From assembly GCF_042242105.1 (NCBI RefSeq), contig NC_092018.1, positions 28,521,667 to 28,585,666 of the forward strand: a DNA stretch of 64,000 nucleotides, written 5' to 3'. The stretch comes from Pempheris klunzingeri (taxonomy: Eukaryota; Chordata; Actinopteri; Acropomatiformes; Pempheridae). This document shows positions 35,643-48,800 of the stretch, piece after piece. The translations under genes and the position numbers were made by a program. How positions within the stretch are numbered: position 1 is the stretch's first letter; every line of letters starts with the position of its first letter. A model generated the notes under the pieces. That model did not search any database. It was not told where the DNA came from and was given only the letters and a program-made list of their open reading frames with translations.

Positions 35643-38600
35643 CTAGAGCAGAGCCGAGTTGGTGTCAGAGTCTGAATCGTGGCCAGGGGTGAGGCAGGGC
35701 TCACGGGAACAGATGGACTCCTGAGCCCGCCTGTACTCTTGGTACTCCTGGCGGAGAGCGTTGAAACGCGCCTCGCTTAGGGAGCGGCTGTACTGGCAGT
35801 GGGGTGGGTTGGAAACTGGTGGGCTGACTGAGGGAGACGGGCCTGGGAAGGGCATCAGGGAGAGGAGATGCATGGATGGGCACGTCATGGGACAAGCTCA
35901 CAATAAAAGCACAAGGGCATAGGATGAACACATGCAGCACCATCACGTCGAGCAGTACATCCACAATGACACATGCGACATCGAAAACATCACACATACG
36001 ACGAGGATGCGGGAACAAAATGATTACCTTTCCGGCGCTGGTCCTGGAGGCCACCAGCCTGATCATGTCTGAGCTCCCCCCGGCTTCTCCGAAAACACAC
36101 TTGTGACTGATCAAACCTCATGGCCTCCAGGACCTCAGAGTCCACACATGCATCGGCAGAGTCCCACTCATAACTCTCATCTACTGATGTGTTCCTTCTA
36201 ATGAGATACACAAAACAAGTGGTCAGAAAACAGAAGTCACAACAAGAAACAAAAACAACTAAATCAACGTTATTTTGGCAAAATAAATCCATTCCTCTGC
36301 CAAGAGGACATTCCAGTGTGCTTGTTGTTACTGTCCAAGTGTGATGGCCTTTCACCTTTTCGCTCTCCTCTCAGGCAGCTCCATCTCAGCTCTGTGCCGC
36401 TCGCTTTCCTCTGTGGTTTCAGGGGAGCTGAGTAGCGTGGGAGTGACGGACAGGGACTGTCGGAAGAGACCAGCACTACCTCTACCACTGCTCTGACTGG
36501 CATAACTGGCTCTCCCCCCGTCCCTGATCTCTCTGCTCTCCCTGATCTCTCTGCTCTCCCTGATCTCTGTCTCCCCTCCCCTCCCCATCATCCTCTCTGG
36601 CTGTCGATAACTCTCTGGCTCTCTGGGTGGGAAGGGGGCGTAATATGGAGAGGGCCAGCTGATGCCCCTGGGCAGGTACGACCTCGGAGGGCCCCTCCTG
36701 GGGTCTATGGGTCTCGTGCTTTCCCCCCCTCTAGATCCTGCCCAGTGATGGTACTGGGGGACAGGGATGGAGGAGGGCATGGGGAGATATTTATGCTGGG
36801 CAGACCTCAGGGTGTCTTGATAAGAGGGAGACCACCTGGAGGATTCTGGGAAAACCGCGGCCTGCCGTCGTGGATCGGAGGGTTCCAGCATCGGGGAGAT
36901 TGAGGTTTGTCTGGGTGGGTACATGGAGGGCGTGAGGTAGGAAGGACTAGCTAAAGATCTCTGTGTGTGGTGAGGCCTCTCTAAGCTCCCCATGCTGGGG
37001 CGTCTGAATGGGATGTACTCCCTCCAGGAGGGGCCTGGCCTGGGAAGAGAAGACGGACTGTGACCTAAACTGTAGGACTTCACTCTGACATCGGGGTTTG
37101 GGAACTCGTCCCAGTAACATTTCTCAGAAATATAAGTCCTCGGGCTCTCAAAGTGTTCCCACCTCTGTGAGCCTAAACTGATGGATTTCTTTAGGAAAGG
37201 ACGAGGATTCCCCATACCTGAGAGCGTCCTACAGGGGCCTATGCTTAAGGATTTCTTCAGGAATGGCACGGGGGCTTGACATATTCGTGATGCAATGTTA
37301 TTAGTCCTGCTGCCCTGAGAAGCTTGTCTTTGGGATTGCTCTGATAAAGACTCACTGCTGTCTACAAAACTCCGTGAGTGTTTTGACACGATATCTGCCA
37401 CGCCCCTAGCTGCACTGAACAAGGTGTGAGCTGACCTGGATCCAAGTCTGGATTCAGGTCTGTCTTCACTTCTGTTACCAACTCGCATTTGTGTTTTCTC
37501 ATCATAGAGCTGCTTACTAGTTTTTTCTGGACCAGGTGATGATGGTCCGGTCTCATCTGGAAATCTTACTCTAAGTGAAGAATCTCTACCGTCCACATGG
37601 TGGGAGCGCTTACAGCGTTTCTTACCAGCATCAAAGCTCGTATCTGCAGCAACCGCAGAATCAGTTTGTTGACAGGAAACCTTTTGGTTTAAGTTTGTTT
37701 CCCTGTTTTCCTCAACATGAACCTCCCAGTTTTTGGGAACTACATCAGGTTTAGCCCCCGGGGATTTTTCTGCCTTGAGTTCTGAACTTTGTCCAGCAGT
37801 GTCTGTGACCTCAGCCTCTTCCACAGGCTCATCCACGCTCATTTCGATGAAACCCGGTAGGCTCAGGTATTCAAGAATTGCACTTGTCTGCTGCGGGGAC
37901 ATTTTGGGAGATGAAGCTGCAGGCTTGGCCTTGAAGGAGCTTGACATTGCGGGAACGGAAAACTGGGACTGGTCACTCTCCACCTCTTCTACAAGAGTCA
38001 GAGTTGAAATAGGGCTTGGACTATCAGAGAAGAGACATTTGTCACTCCTCCTGGAACGTGTTCGCACACCCTCTCTCTCCAACTCGGAGTAAAACCCTGA
38101 ACTCCGTCGGTCATCCCGGACCTGGGTCTCTTTGTCTTTGGCCTTTGTCCCTACATGATGTTCATAGGGTAAGGTAGAATAACTTGATGGACTGGGGTCC
38201 CTTGGGGCTGTGTAGTCTACTTCTGCAGTTCTTTCAGGCTGATTATACGGTGCAGAGGCTGAACTTTCAGGCCTCTCACTACCACGTGAAGGACCTCTGG
38301 CAGCTGAATCCCAGGGCTGAGTGCCTGCATAAGCATACGAGTGTCTGGACCTTGTAGCGACACCTCTGTCCTGTGTCTCTTCCCTTAAGCCCATCTCAGT
38401 CATGGACTTCCTGTATAAATCTGTTTCTCTCTGAGGACTCAATGACCTGGCTCTCTCTGGTGTTTGTAGACACAGGACAGGGGGACTTTCTGAGGTGACG
38501 TCAGGGGACAGCATGGGAAGGGAGGTGTTCTGGGTCACTGGAGAGCGTGATGAGTCAACAGCGAGGGAGTCCCCTGTGGTTCCCTTACATGTGCGAGGAT

Positions 38601-41600
38601 GCTGTGATCTGGGTGATGTGCTGTCCCGGGGGCTCTGTACAGGGATGAGGTTAGTTAGCGATGTAACGGGGCTAATGTCCCAGTGTATGCGAGACGTGGG
38701 CAGCCGGTCCATGGGACTGCTGGTGCTGCCAAAGTAGCACGCCCTCCGGTAGTCAGACACCCGGCTTGTCTGCCCTGAGGGTCTGTGTTTCTGTCTGATG
38801 GTAACATCTTGTGGCTTCCATACAGGCTCCTCCTCTGATTTGGGTGACCTCTTTTGAGGGCTTTCTGTCTTCTTAGAGTGACCCTTATCTCTTCCACGAC
38901 CACGATTGGCCGTATAGCTCTCCAGCTCCTTCTCCATTTCTTCCCTCTCCTTTGCCAGTTGAACACACTTGCTAATGCTATCCCTCTCCAGCTCACTGTC
39001 AAGTTGTGAGACCAGGGTGCTGTTATTAGTCAACTGACTCTCCATAGGCTGGTAGCCTGACTGGTGCGGTCTGTCTCTGTCTCTATCCAGAAGCCTAGTC
39101 TTCCTGCCCAAACTGGGGAAGAGATCTTCACCGTGGCCCAGCATGCGATATCTCCTGAGAGAATCACTGGGTTTCTTCTCACTGTTGTCTGAATAGAAGC
39201 TGGCTCTTTCCAGTAGGGCCTCTGAGCCTTGTTCGTCATCAGAGTAAAAACAGCCGTGGCGGGAGAAGTTTCTTGCCATTGCACGAACTCTTCCAGGGGA
39301 GGAAGGAGGTCTGCTCAGCTCTGGGACGTCCACCGTGAGAGGAGAATCCTTCCTCTCATCCTTCTCTGAGCTCAAAAGGCTTGACTTTGGAGAGTCCTTG
39401 AATGATGTCCTGTTGCTCCCCGAGCCACTTGCCCCACCATTCATTTGCAGGACATCCTGCTTCAAGTTTTTCTTATTGGAAGGACTGGAACCCTCTGGGA
39501 GTGGTTGGACAATGAAGCGTCCATCTGGGCCTCTGGAGATGGACTCCAGAGCAGATGGTGAGGGGGCCTGAGACCCAAGGTGGCTCTCAAAAAGTGTGTA
39601 ATGTGGTGGAGGAGACGAGTTGGACAGGAGTTGTTTCCGCTGGTCGTGGTATTCCCCACGGCTGCCTTTATCAAAGGAGGATCGATCGGACTGTGAGGAG
39701 GTGGAGTTGGGGAAGAAGGGAAGTGGTGGACACAGCTTCAGCTTTAGGACACTGTCTGGGCTGCGAGGAGGTGAGCGAGCACTGAGAAAAAGAAAAAAAA
39801 TAGCTCAAAACGACCGTACAATACAATTTGTAACTTTCTGCACTTGCAATGCAATGCCGTGTTTGTAAAGTAGTTTCATTTCATTGTTAGCATGTAGTCG
39901 AACTCATCAACAGAGTAATTGAAGAAAGGTTGCTTTCCATCTACTGATGGGTCTAATAACAATGAAATAAAAATATTCAAACCTTACAAAAAGAGACCAC
40001 AAATAGACCATTTCAAATTCATGGACTGTAGCAAATGGAAATTAAGCGCAAATGTGCAAATGAAGGAACAATAACGTTTAATGAAAAGACACAGGTGTAC
40101 TGCTTAGGACACTTACTCCGGAGAAGAGCTCTTCTGGAAAGCAGATGGGAGATCTAAGAAAGGGTGAAAGAAGGATTAAAGTGTCAAGAAGCATCACAGC
40201 TGAAGTTATCCAATCATGACAAAGTGTGTTTAAAATAAAACGCTTTCCACACACAAACAGTGAGTTTAAATAACAAAAAGACTTGTTTTTAAATCTGCTG
40301 TTTTACCTTGTCTTCTCTTTCTGCGCCGCCGCTGCCTCCTGTGACTCATGTAGCATGCTGTCACCAATGAGAGGATGATGGCCACAAACAGGAAGCACAC
40401 TCCTCCTAACACACCAGCCAACAGGGGCTCAGGAATGACGTCCAAGAAACTTGGGCGCAGGGGGTAAATCTCCATTCCTGCAATCAGACCGGAGTCAGTA
40501 ATGGTGGTCGCAAAGTCCATGGCTAAAACCGAATGCCAATTTTGCAAATATCCAGTATTATACACATGCCAGAACCTTGACTCAATATGCATGTCACGCT
40601 CATGGTAACGTACACAACACCACTTACCTCTGGTGGATATAGTGACAGACTCACTCGGTTCACTGAGTACTTTATTGCTGCAAGACATCAGCCTCAAATC
40701 ATAAGTGGAGTCCTGAGAGAAAAAGATACACCAGACGTTTGACCAAATATAAACTAGTATGCTTGTGTTGAGAGTTATTTTGTGGCCACACAGACAGTAC
40801 AGATGCTAAGTAAGAAATGAACTGATCATCACCCTTAGTAGTCCTTGTACAAGCAGTTCACTCATATTGGCACTGATGTTGCTGTTGAGGATGACCCACT
40901 GGCCCTGATCCCTGCGGGCCTGCAGCACATAGTCCGTCAGTGGAGAGGATGGAGCCTCAGGAGGCGACCACTGGAGGAGAACACCTCGCTCAGTGCGGTT
41001 GACTGACAGGAGTATGGGAGGATCCAGGATTGGGAAAGTGGTGACGACTGTAGGTGCTTCTGTTGGCACAGCTAAAGAAGACGACCCAACGTTAGCTCAA
41101 ACTCATGCAAACTTACAGCAGAACAGCAGGAAGGAGAGCCAGGCGAACTTGCACAAACCTTGTGTTCGCACAGAAACAATTTCACTGAAAGGTCCAGAGC
41201 CGAGCTTATTCTGAGGTAGGACACTGAACTGATACCCGGTGCCGGCAAGTAGCCCTGTCACCAGCAGGTAGTTTTTGGATGTCGGCACGGGCAGAGACGC
41301 CCATTCATGTTTCCCTCTGGAAGCTTGTTTTACCCTGGATTAAAAAAAATCCAGCAGCCAAAATGACGACAGAGCGTAGAACAGTCAGAATTGTTGTTGT
41401 CACACAGTATGTATTATGTCTTACTGACCATACAGTGAACTTCTGGGTATATCCACCATCAAAACCAGGCACCCAGGAAACGTTGGCCTGGTTCATCTCT
41501 GTGATGACAGATACTGAAGACACAGCATGAGGACTGGTGCCTGAGGAACAGAAAACACTTTTGTAAGTTTGAACTGTAGATAATACGTGAGAATACATTC

Positions 41601-44600
41601 AGGTAATCAGGTAGTTTGTAGACACAAGGCTGACCCACTCACCCAGCACCATGACCACAGTGCCTGCACCGACAGTCGCTACACGATTGGTGGCCAAGCA
41701 CTCCCAGCCTCCTTGGTGATCTTTACTGAGTGGCTGCAGCAGGAGGGAGCCGTTAGCCAACACGGTGTACATGGAGCGAGGGGTAGGGCCAATCTGTGAG
41801 GAAGAACAGCAACAAGTTAAAATAAGGGATTAACAAGATGTGTTTGTGCGGTGCCTCTGTCTATCGGAGTAGAAAATCTCCTGTACCTTGCTCCACGTTA
41901 TGTTTGGAGCAGGGTCTCCGTTGGCTTCACAGGGTATGATCAACTGTCTGCCCACCTCCTGGAGATACTCAGGCAAAGGAGGCACTCGGAACGATGGTGG
42001 GTCCTGGAGGAGAGAGGGAGCCTCTTTACTTCAGCCCATGTATTTCTCTGCATGTATAGGAAAAGGTTTTCTCAGCAACTGAAGTCGAAAGTTGAGTCAA
42101 GAACAACCACCTTACCTGCAAAATGACCTGGGTGGGTTCGGACCGGCCCATGGTGCCATAACTGTTATATGCCGTACATGTGTACATGCCCACAGCATTG
42201 TCATTGGCTGTTGCAATGAAAACAGAGCCCTCAGAGTTCACCATCCAACCTGGTAACTGGACAAGTCAAAGAGGGAAAAAGTTATGCACTGCAATCTATA
42301 AGGCATGTATGCGGTTGATGATCATTTCCTATTTCTACGCTACACAGCTTACCTTGTCAAGATTTAAATTGTTCCCATCTTTTGTCCAGTTGACATACAG
42401 AACAGGTGGATCAGCCTGCACAGGGCAGATAATGACCCCCTCCATGCCCGCGGGCAAGTATGTTTCCCGGGACATTCGGCCCACACGTGCAGGGTCTGAG
42501 GAGGAAGAGGAAGAAGTACTGATCACAAAAAAGTAACTAAGGCCTGATCTTGCTCAGTGCATGCAGGGAAACGCTCCAGTCCCTGCAACCCTGACCAGTG
42601 GTAGGGTTATAAAACTGAAGGGGTGTATGGAACCACACCGATGCTGCCTCCCTCTCATAGGAGAGTAAACCCTTACGTTTCACTTTCAGGTGTGCAGACG
42701 CTGAGGGTGGGGTGAGTAGGCCATTAGTTGGGATACAGGTGTAGTTGCCAGCATCTTCTGGGATGAGATTAGGGATAAGAAGTGTTCCATCCACCAAAAC
42801 CTTCACTCTGGACTTTAAGGACCTAAAGCCAAAAGATAAAAGATGTAAATATGGTGCAATTTAGAAGTGATCAAATTGACATGAGTTTTACTGTAATGAG
42901 AATACAATTTGATTGTTTTAGATAGAAATATCAATAATATCATAATAATCTGAACAGTAATCCCCTTTGTTTTAGGTTTATAGCGTGCTCATGCCCACCT
43001 GACATAACAGCTTTAATAATAATCTAATTTGAACTGATTGTATTAGCAGCATGCTTTGTGTAAACACATTTATATACTTAAAGACTTCCTTCCATTTGAA
43101 CTATCTTGGAGTTCATGTTTAACAGTTTAAGGACCTGTACTCACTCAATATGATAAACATTTTGTCCTTGCTTTAACCACTCATAGGTGAGGTTAGATGG
43201 GTAGGCGTCAGCCTGACACTGCAGAACTGCATCCTGGGACATGTTAAGAGTGGTGTCCTCTGGGGAGATGATGATGATTGGAGGTCCTTTTGACAAGACA
43301 GAAGAAAAGACAACACCCTTTAACATGAATATGTGTTTGTATAAAGATGCAGTCAGTCAAGACCTGGATTACAGAAATCAGTAGTGAGTGTTGGTTGAAT
43401 CAATGCAGCAGCAGGGGACGGACTGTAGGTGGCAGTACAGACTCTGTAATTATGTTTGTTAAACTCTTCATTAGGTTTGCAGTAGCACAGCCAGCTCTGG
43501 GATGAGAAGACAATTTAATCTATGTGAACAGACATTTTGTCCCAGAAAAACACATGTGGTGGGTGTTACTTTCAAACACACTAATTCTGTGCGCCACAGC
43601 ACATGCATAACGTGAAAGAGGCAATGATTCAGTCTCTCCCTGATGACTGAGAGTGCAGCACTGACCTTTGACCTGCAGCTGTGTATAGTGGGTCAGGTTC
43701 CCCTCTGAGTTGGACACGTGGCATTTGTACACTCCTGAAACATTTCTTGTGACGGAGGCCAAAGACAAAGTACCATTGAGCACCTAAAAGCAGGCGAGTG
43801 TAAAGAGTAAGAGGATCAAAGAGAAGGAGAAAAGTTGGAGGAAGATCATGAGGCTGTCGTGAAGAGAACAACAAAGCAGTTTGCTTCAAAGGAAGATCAA
43901 AGCTACAACTCCTACAGAAATCGCTAATTATAAAGTATTTAATTAAAATACTGCAAATGCCATCTGTTAATCCAACTCACTTTTATTTTTTCATGTTTCT
44001 CAACTCGGCTGTCATCTTTATGCCAGACAACAGTTGGTCGAGGGTTGCCATGGGCTCCACAGCTGAGAGTCAGCGAGTCTCCGAGCAGAACCTCCACGAA
44101 AGTTGGGGGTGTCTTGATAAACACAGGTGGAGCTACAACATGGACAGCACAGATGAAATATTTATCTTTATTTACATATTCAAATGCAACATAGAGGACA
44201 ATCAGAGTGCTGCTTTGACTTTGAGTCAACCGAGATGCTACAGAACCTCAGAAGATCCCAGAAAAACTATCTGGACTGACAGTATTAGATGTTCTGTTGT
44301 ACAATGTTACTCGGGGGGAGATTATGTCACGTTTGTGTTAGTTCCGCGAGGAGAACATCCATGCTACAAAGATACACACTATCTGACCCGGAAAGGGGTT
44401 TAGATAAAATATGTCAAGTTTTGTTTTGGGATTACTAAATATGTTCTTAGGTAACATGTATTCATATGATAGTCGATACATGCACTGATGTAATACTATT
44501 ATATGCAAGAAAGGTGTTCAGTGTTCATTTGCAACCTGATGCAGCAGAACTAGGCCTTTCATTCACTGTGGTACAATCATATCAAATCCCTGCTTCACAC

Positions 44601-45817
44601 TCTCAATGGAGCTTCTAACTCTACTGTGACATGACCAGTGTGTGGCAGGGAGTGGGAAGTTGGTGAGTTAAAAAGACTGTGATTCAAGCATTTAACTTTA
44701 ATCTTTAGCCCACACAAGCCACGCATACATTGTCCATCTCCTGTTATTCTTAAAGCCAACTCCCACGTAGACATCAGCTCACAGCAGGCTAGGCACGGAC
44801 AAAGACAAGATGTGATCACTGTGCGCAGAGCACGTCACACAGAACGCCCTGATACGCTGCTATAACACTTCAATTCAGCTTGCCAGGGCCTTCAGAGTCC
44901 CAGCCAGACTGCGTGCTGTGGCTGATCTAAACAAGGACAGTGCCAGTGATGAGCAATGAAAGGAGCATCTCCCGAGTCCCCAAAACCCTGCAGTGCTGCA
45001 CCTGTGATAGAGAGGAAGGTCCATGTGCCATTTTGAAAGTCATCTTTTTTGCTGTCCAGGAGCAGGATGCGGCATTCAAACCAGCCCTCGTCCTCCAGGG
45101 TCAGCCGATCCACCAGCAGAGAGGCACCCCGGGTCAGAGACACACGGCCTGTGGGAGGAGGGGTGAGGGTGAAAAGGAAGGGGTGAGAGACAGAGAGAGA
45201 GAGAGAGATGGTCAGCACACACACAGCCAGACAGGCAGAGTCAGCACATGCAGGAAGAGGGCTTTCCATGCAGAGGACACAGAGGCGTCCGGTGTCACAA
45301 AGGCCACAGTCAAAGTCATAGACTTTATGCTCGCGGACAAATCCACAAACACTGTCATCATCTACTGTTGCTCTACTGCTTGTGGCAAATAGCCAACTGC
45401 ATAATCAAGATTTGAAGAACACATGGGAGGTTGCAGACAAAATATGAATCTCAGAGGATCAGAAGTCACTGGCCCTATTTTAGAGTGCAAACACATGAAT
45501 CACTCCAGTGATGATCATAATGATAGGCAAGATTGCAGATAAAGATGGTGTCCTGTCATTTGGGGTTTGGGTAGTGGCGGAGTGGAGGATGAGCATGCCA
45601 GGAACACTTGAAGGCAGCTGCCTTAAATCACTAAAATAGAAAAAGTGTTTGAGTCTGTCTTCTTCTTTTCATAAATGGGATTTCTACAACAGATGCACAA
45701 TGAAATGAGTCACCCTGTTTTTGTTTACCAATGAAGAGATAAACAATGAGAAGCATGGCACAAGCATGCTCTGAACATAAGACGATCCATACTGAAGCAC
45801 ACACACACACACACACA

Positions 45818-45858
<41 letters not shown>

Positions 45859-48800
45859 CACTCTCTGCTCCTCTCTGTACTTCTTATAACTCCTTGTCAG
45901 GCTTTGAAACTTGATCTGCTGGTTGCCTGGTGACTGCAGCCTGGTTTTCAGGGTACTGAAGTTACCCTTCCCCACCCACCCACCCCCCTTCCTTTTATTC
46001 TGTCTCTCAATGAACTCTTTTTTCCCCCTTCAATCTCAGGGCTTTAAACGACAGGAGGATGTGTGCAGGGGGGGAAACACACACGTTGCTCATACCAGGC
46101 GTTGGCCAAAGCAGTTTGAAAGTAAACAGGGTAGTGTGGAGAAGTTTCCGACATTCTGTCATACTTGTTTGCAGCCCACAATTTGCTCAGAGGATGATCG
46201 GTAAAGTCTGACACATTCAACCTTCTCTGCAAAACAAAGACCTGAAAAATCTAATATCAGAAAATCTCTTTAATTGTCTTCATCTTTAGGCTCTCCTCCA
46301 GCAGACATACTGTATATAAGACCAGACGATTCTTGAACGTCCTGCAACCCTGAAGTCACAATATCACTAGAAACACAATATCCTCACTATTCACACCACT
46401 TTCCCTCCAGACAGCAGTGTCTGGAGCAGAGCCTGAAAGCTCTGAAATTCATTGAACTCTATACGTGGCCTTAAGACAGGGTGAGACACACACTGGGACT
46501 AAAGGCAGACAACAATGGCTAACAATTAACCTTGCATTCCTGACTGGGGCTGTTGCTGTGCTTAATAGTTAGGTTTAATGTTTGACTGACCTCCAAACAG
46601 ACAGGCCAGTGTTTGATGGGCGGTACGCACTTAGAGGGACCATAAAATGAATGCCTCTCATTTTAGTCAGCATCTTTCAAACAACTGGGCAGGGCTAGGG
46701 AGAGGAAACATGCAGGCAGATGATAACAGGTGTGGGGATAACTTCAGGCATTTTCCGTTTATCTCTCCATGAGGAATGAGAACTGTGCAACCTTTTCCAG
46801 CTGGACATGGAATTAGCTGGCCACTGCAGGCTAAAGAGGAAAAACACTTTCACGTGCACAATCACACAAACCCTCTTTAACATACACCTAATCCCTGCGT
46901 GGCTAAATATTATGAGATACTTAAAGATCAGTGTGGCTAATGGCACCTCTATGGAAACAATGTGCACTGATCTCGTGGGTTCAGAAGCACGTGGGTGTGT
47001 ATACATGTTGATTTTCAAAATTTGGTGAGTGCCCTGCCCCCTGGGTCCCCACAGGGGAATTCTGGTTTCGCTGTTCCAACACTTAACCCTTTCCCGTAGC
47101 CTCCCTCTTGTCCGTCACTACAAAGAGACGGCAGCCCCCTCACTCCTCATTCTCTCAGGTTACCATAGTGATGAGACCACGAAAAGCCCGGGCTGTAGGT
47201 TCAGATTTGAATTCAGTTGCTGTAGAAACCTGGCAGGGCCAGGCGTGTGTAGGGGAGGGTCGATCACCCAGAGGGGCGGGTTTCTACTGTCAGTGATTTG
47301 AAAAATGGGGGAAAAACACATTATTTATTAAAAAAAAAAAAACAGTTTTGTGTAACATCCAGCGGCACAAGAGGCAGAGAAGGAAGGCTGTGAGAAATGA
47401 TTGAGAGGCGAAAAATAAAGGACTGTTTCCTTTCAGCCTGAGGACAGACAAAAGGCTGACGCTGTGTGACAAATGTCGCTTTATTTAAATTTGAATGTTG
47501 CATCTTTGGACTTGAGCTGAAATCTCAAATGGCACTCAGCAGGTGCTCTGCCCTATAATGGAAACACAAAAGTTGTTTTTCTCTCTGGTGGCTTGATGTA
47601 GTGACAAAGTACAATTATATAGCAATAACTGAGCACAAAGGTTGAAAAATTATGAACAATATCAGTAAAAATTGACCCTGTTTTTCAATCCACAAGGAAC
47701 TGAATAAAAGGTTATTGAGAGGTTACACAAATTGTGTGCATCGATAATCCTCTGACAGCCAATGAGAGGTTGACCTCTCTGACCTCTGTGCTCCATATAC
47801 TCCCCAGCAGACACATTCATCACTCCCCCTGGTTCTACATTAGCACAATGTCCACAAGTCCCCCTCTAGAGACACACATCATTAGACTCTTTGGTGGACA
47901 GAGAGAATGCCTGAAACAATAGCTGCTGTTCCTTTCTCTGTCTTCCCTCCTCTTCCTCCTCCTCCTCCTCACTGTTTTCCTTCAGCAGCTATCACATGAC
48001 AGCTCCAGTCCACCTTAAAACGAGCCCTTGTTTCCAACAGGTTGAGCTGCAGTGTAGCCAAGGGTAGAAAATGGAAACGCTAATCCCCCGGTGCTGTGTG
48101 AACCTATGAGACACACCCCTCTTCATATCAGTTAGAGTCAGGTTCTCGCCCAGTGGGTGGCAGGTTAGGAATAACTCAGCTTTCAGAGCCGTGCCGCTGG
48201 CCAAGAGCTGGCCTGGTCTCATGGCTTCTGATGAGCCCTTTTTCTGCAAGTGAAACCACTGCAATGCAATCGATCCAAGAGCACATTTTACTCACATAAT
48301 TCTTGTTCAATTCTGGTTAGACTCAAGATTAACAACACTTTCTTCATGTAGTACTCTTACGTTGAGTGTTACTTAGTTTTGGGGCTGTTAAAGCTCTGGG
48401 ATAAGTCTTTCATTGTTCCAAAGGAACGGAAACGAAATGTGATTTTTGCTTTGGGGGTTCCCACTGGTACTTACTGACATAGTAATACATGGGGTATAGT
48501 GAAGTACATGTGATACAATAGCAAGGGTAGCTATAGAGGAAGACAGATTATTCTGTTTGCAGAAGCATCAGCACTGCTTTTCTTTGTCCATCCGTATGTG
48601 CATAAGGGAGTCGGGCAGAGGTGCATTGTGGGATGTGTTTTGATTTGAATACAATCATAAGTCTGGGACCGGCCCCCTGCCTCTGACAGCTCACCCCTCC
48701 CACTCCCCCAAATTTCTCTCTTCAATCCTCCTGTCTCCCTAATCAGTTTAACCCTCTTATGAATAGCTCTTTGTCGTGAGATAGATTACAGTTAACTCTG

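Noticed and set aside
37733..38092. 119-codon + frame inside the igsf9 giant exon
   Set aside because: Antisense shadow of the igsf9 coding strand.
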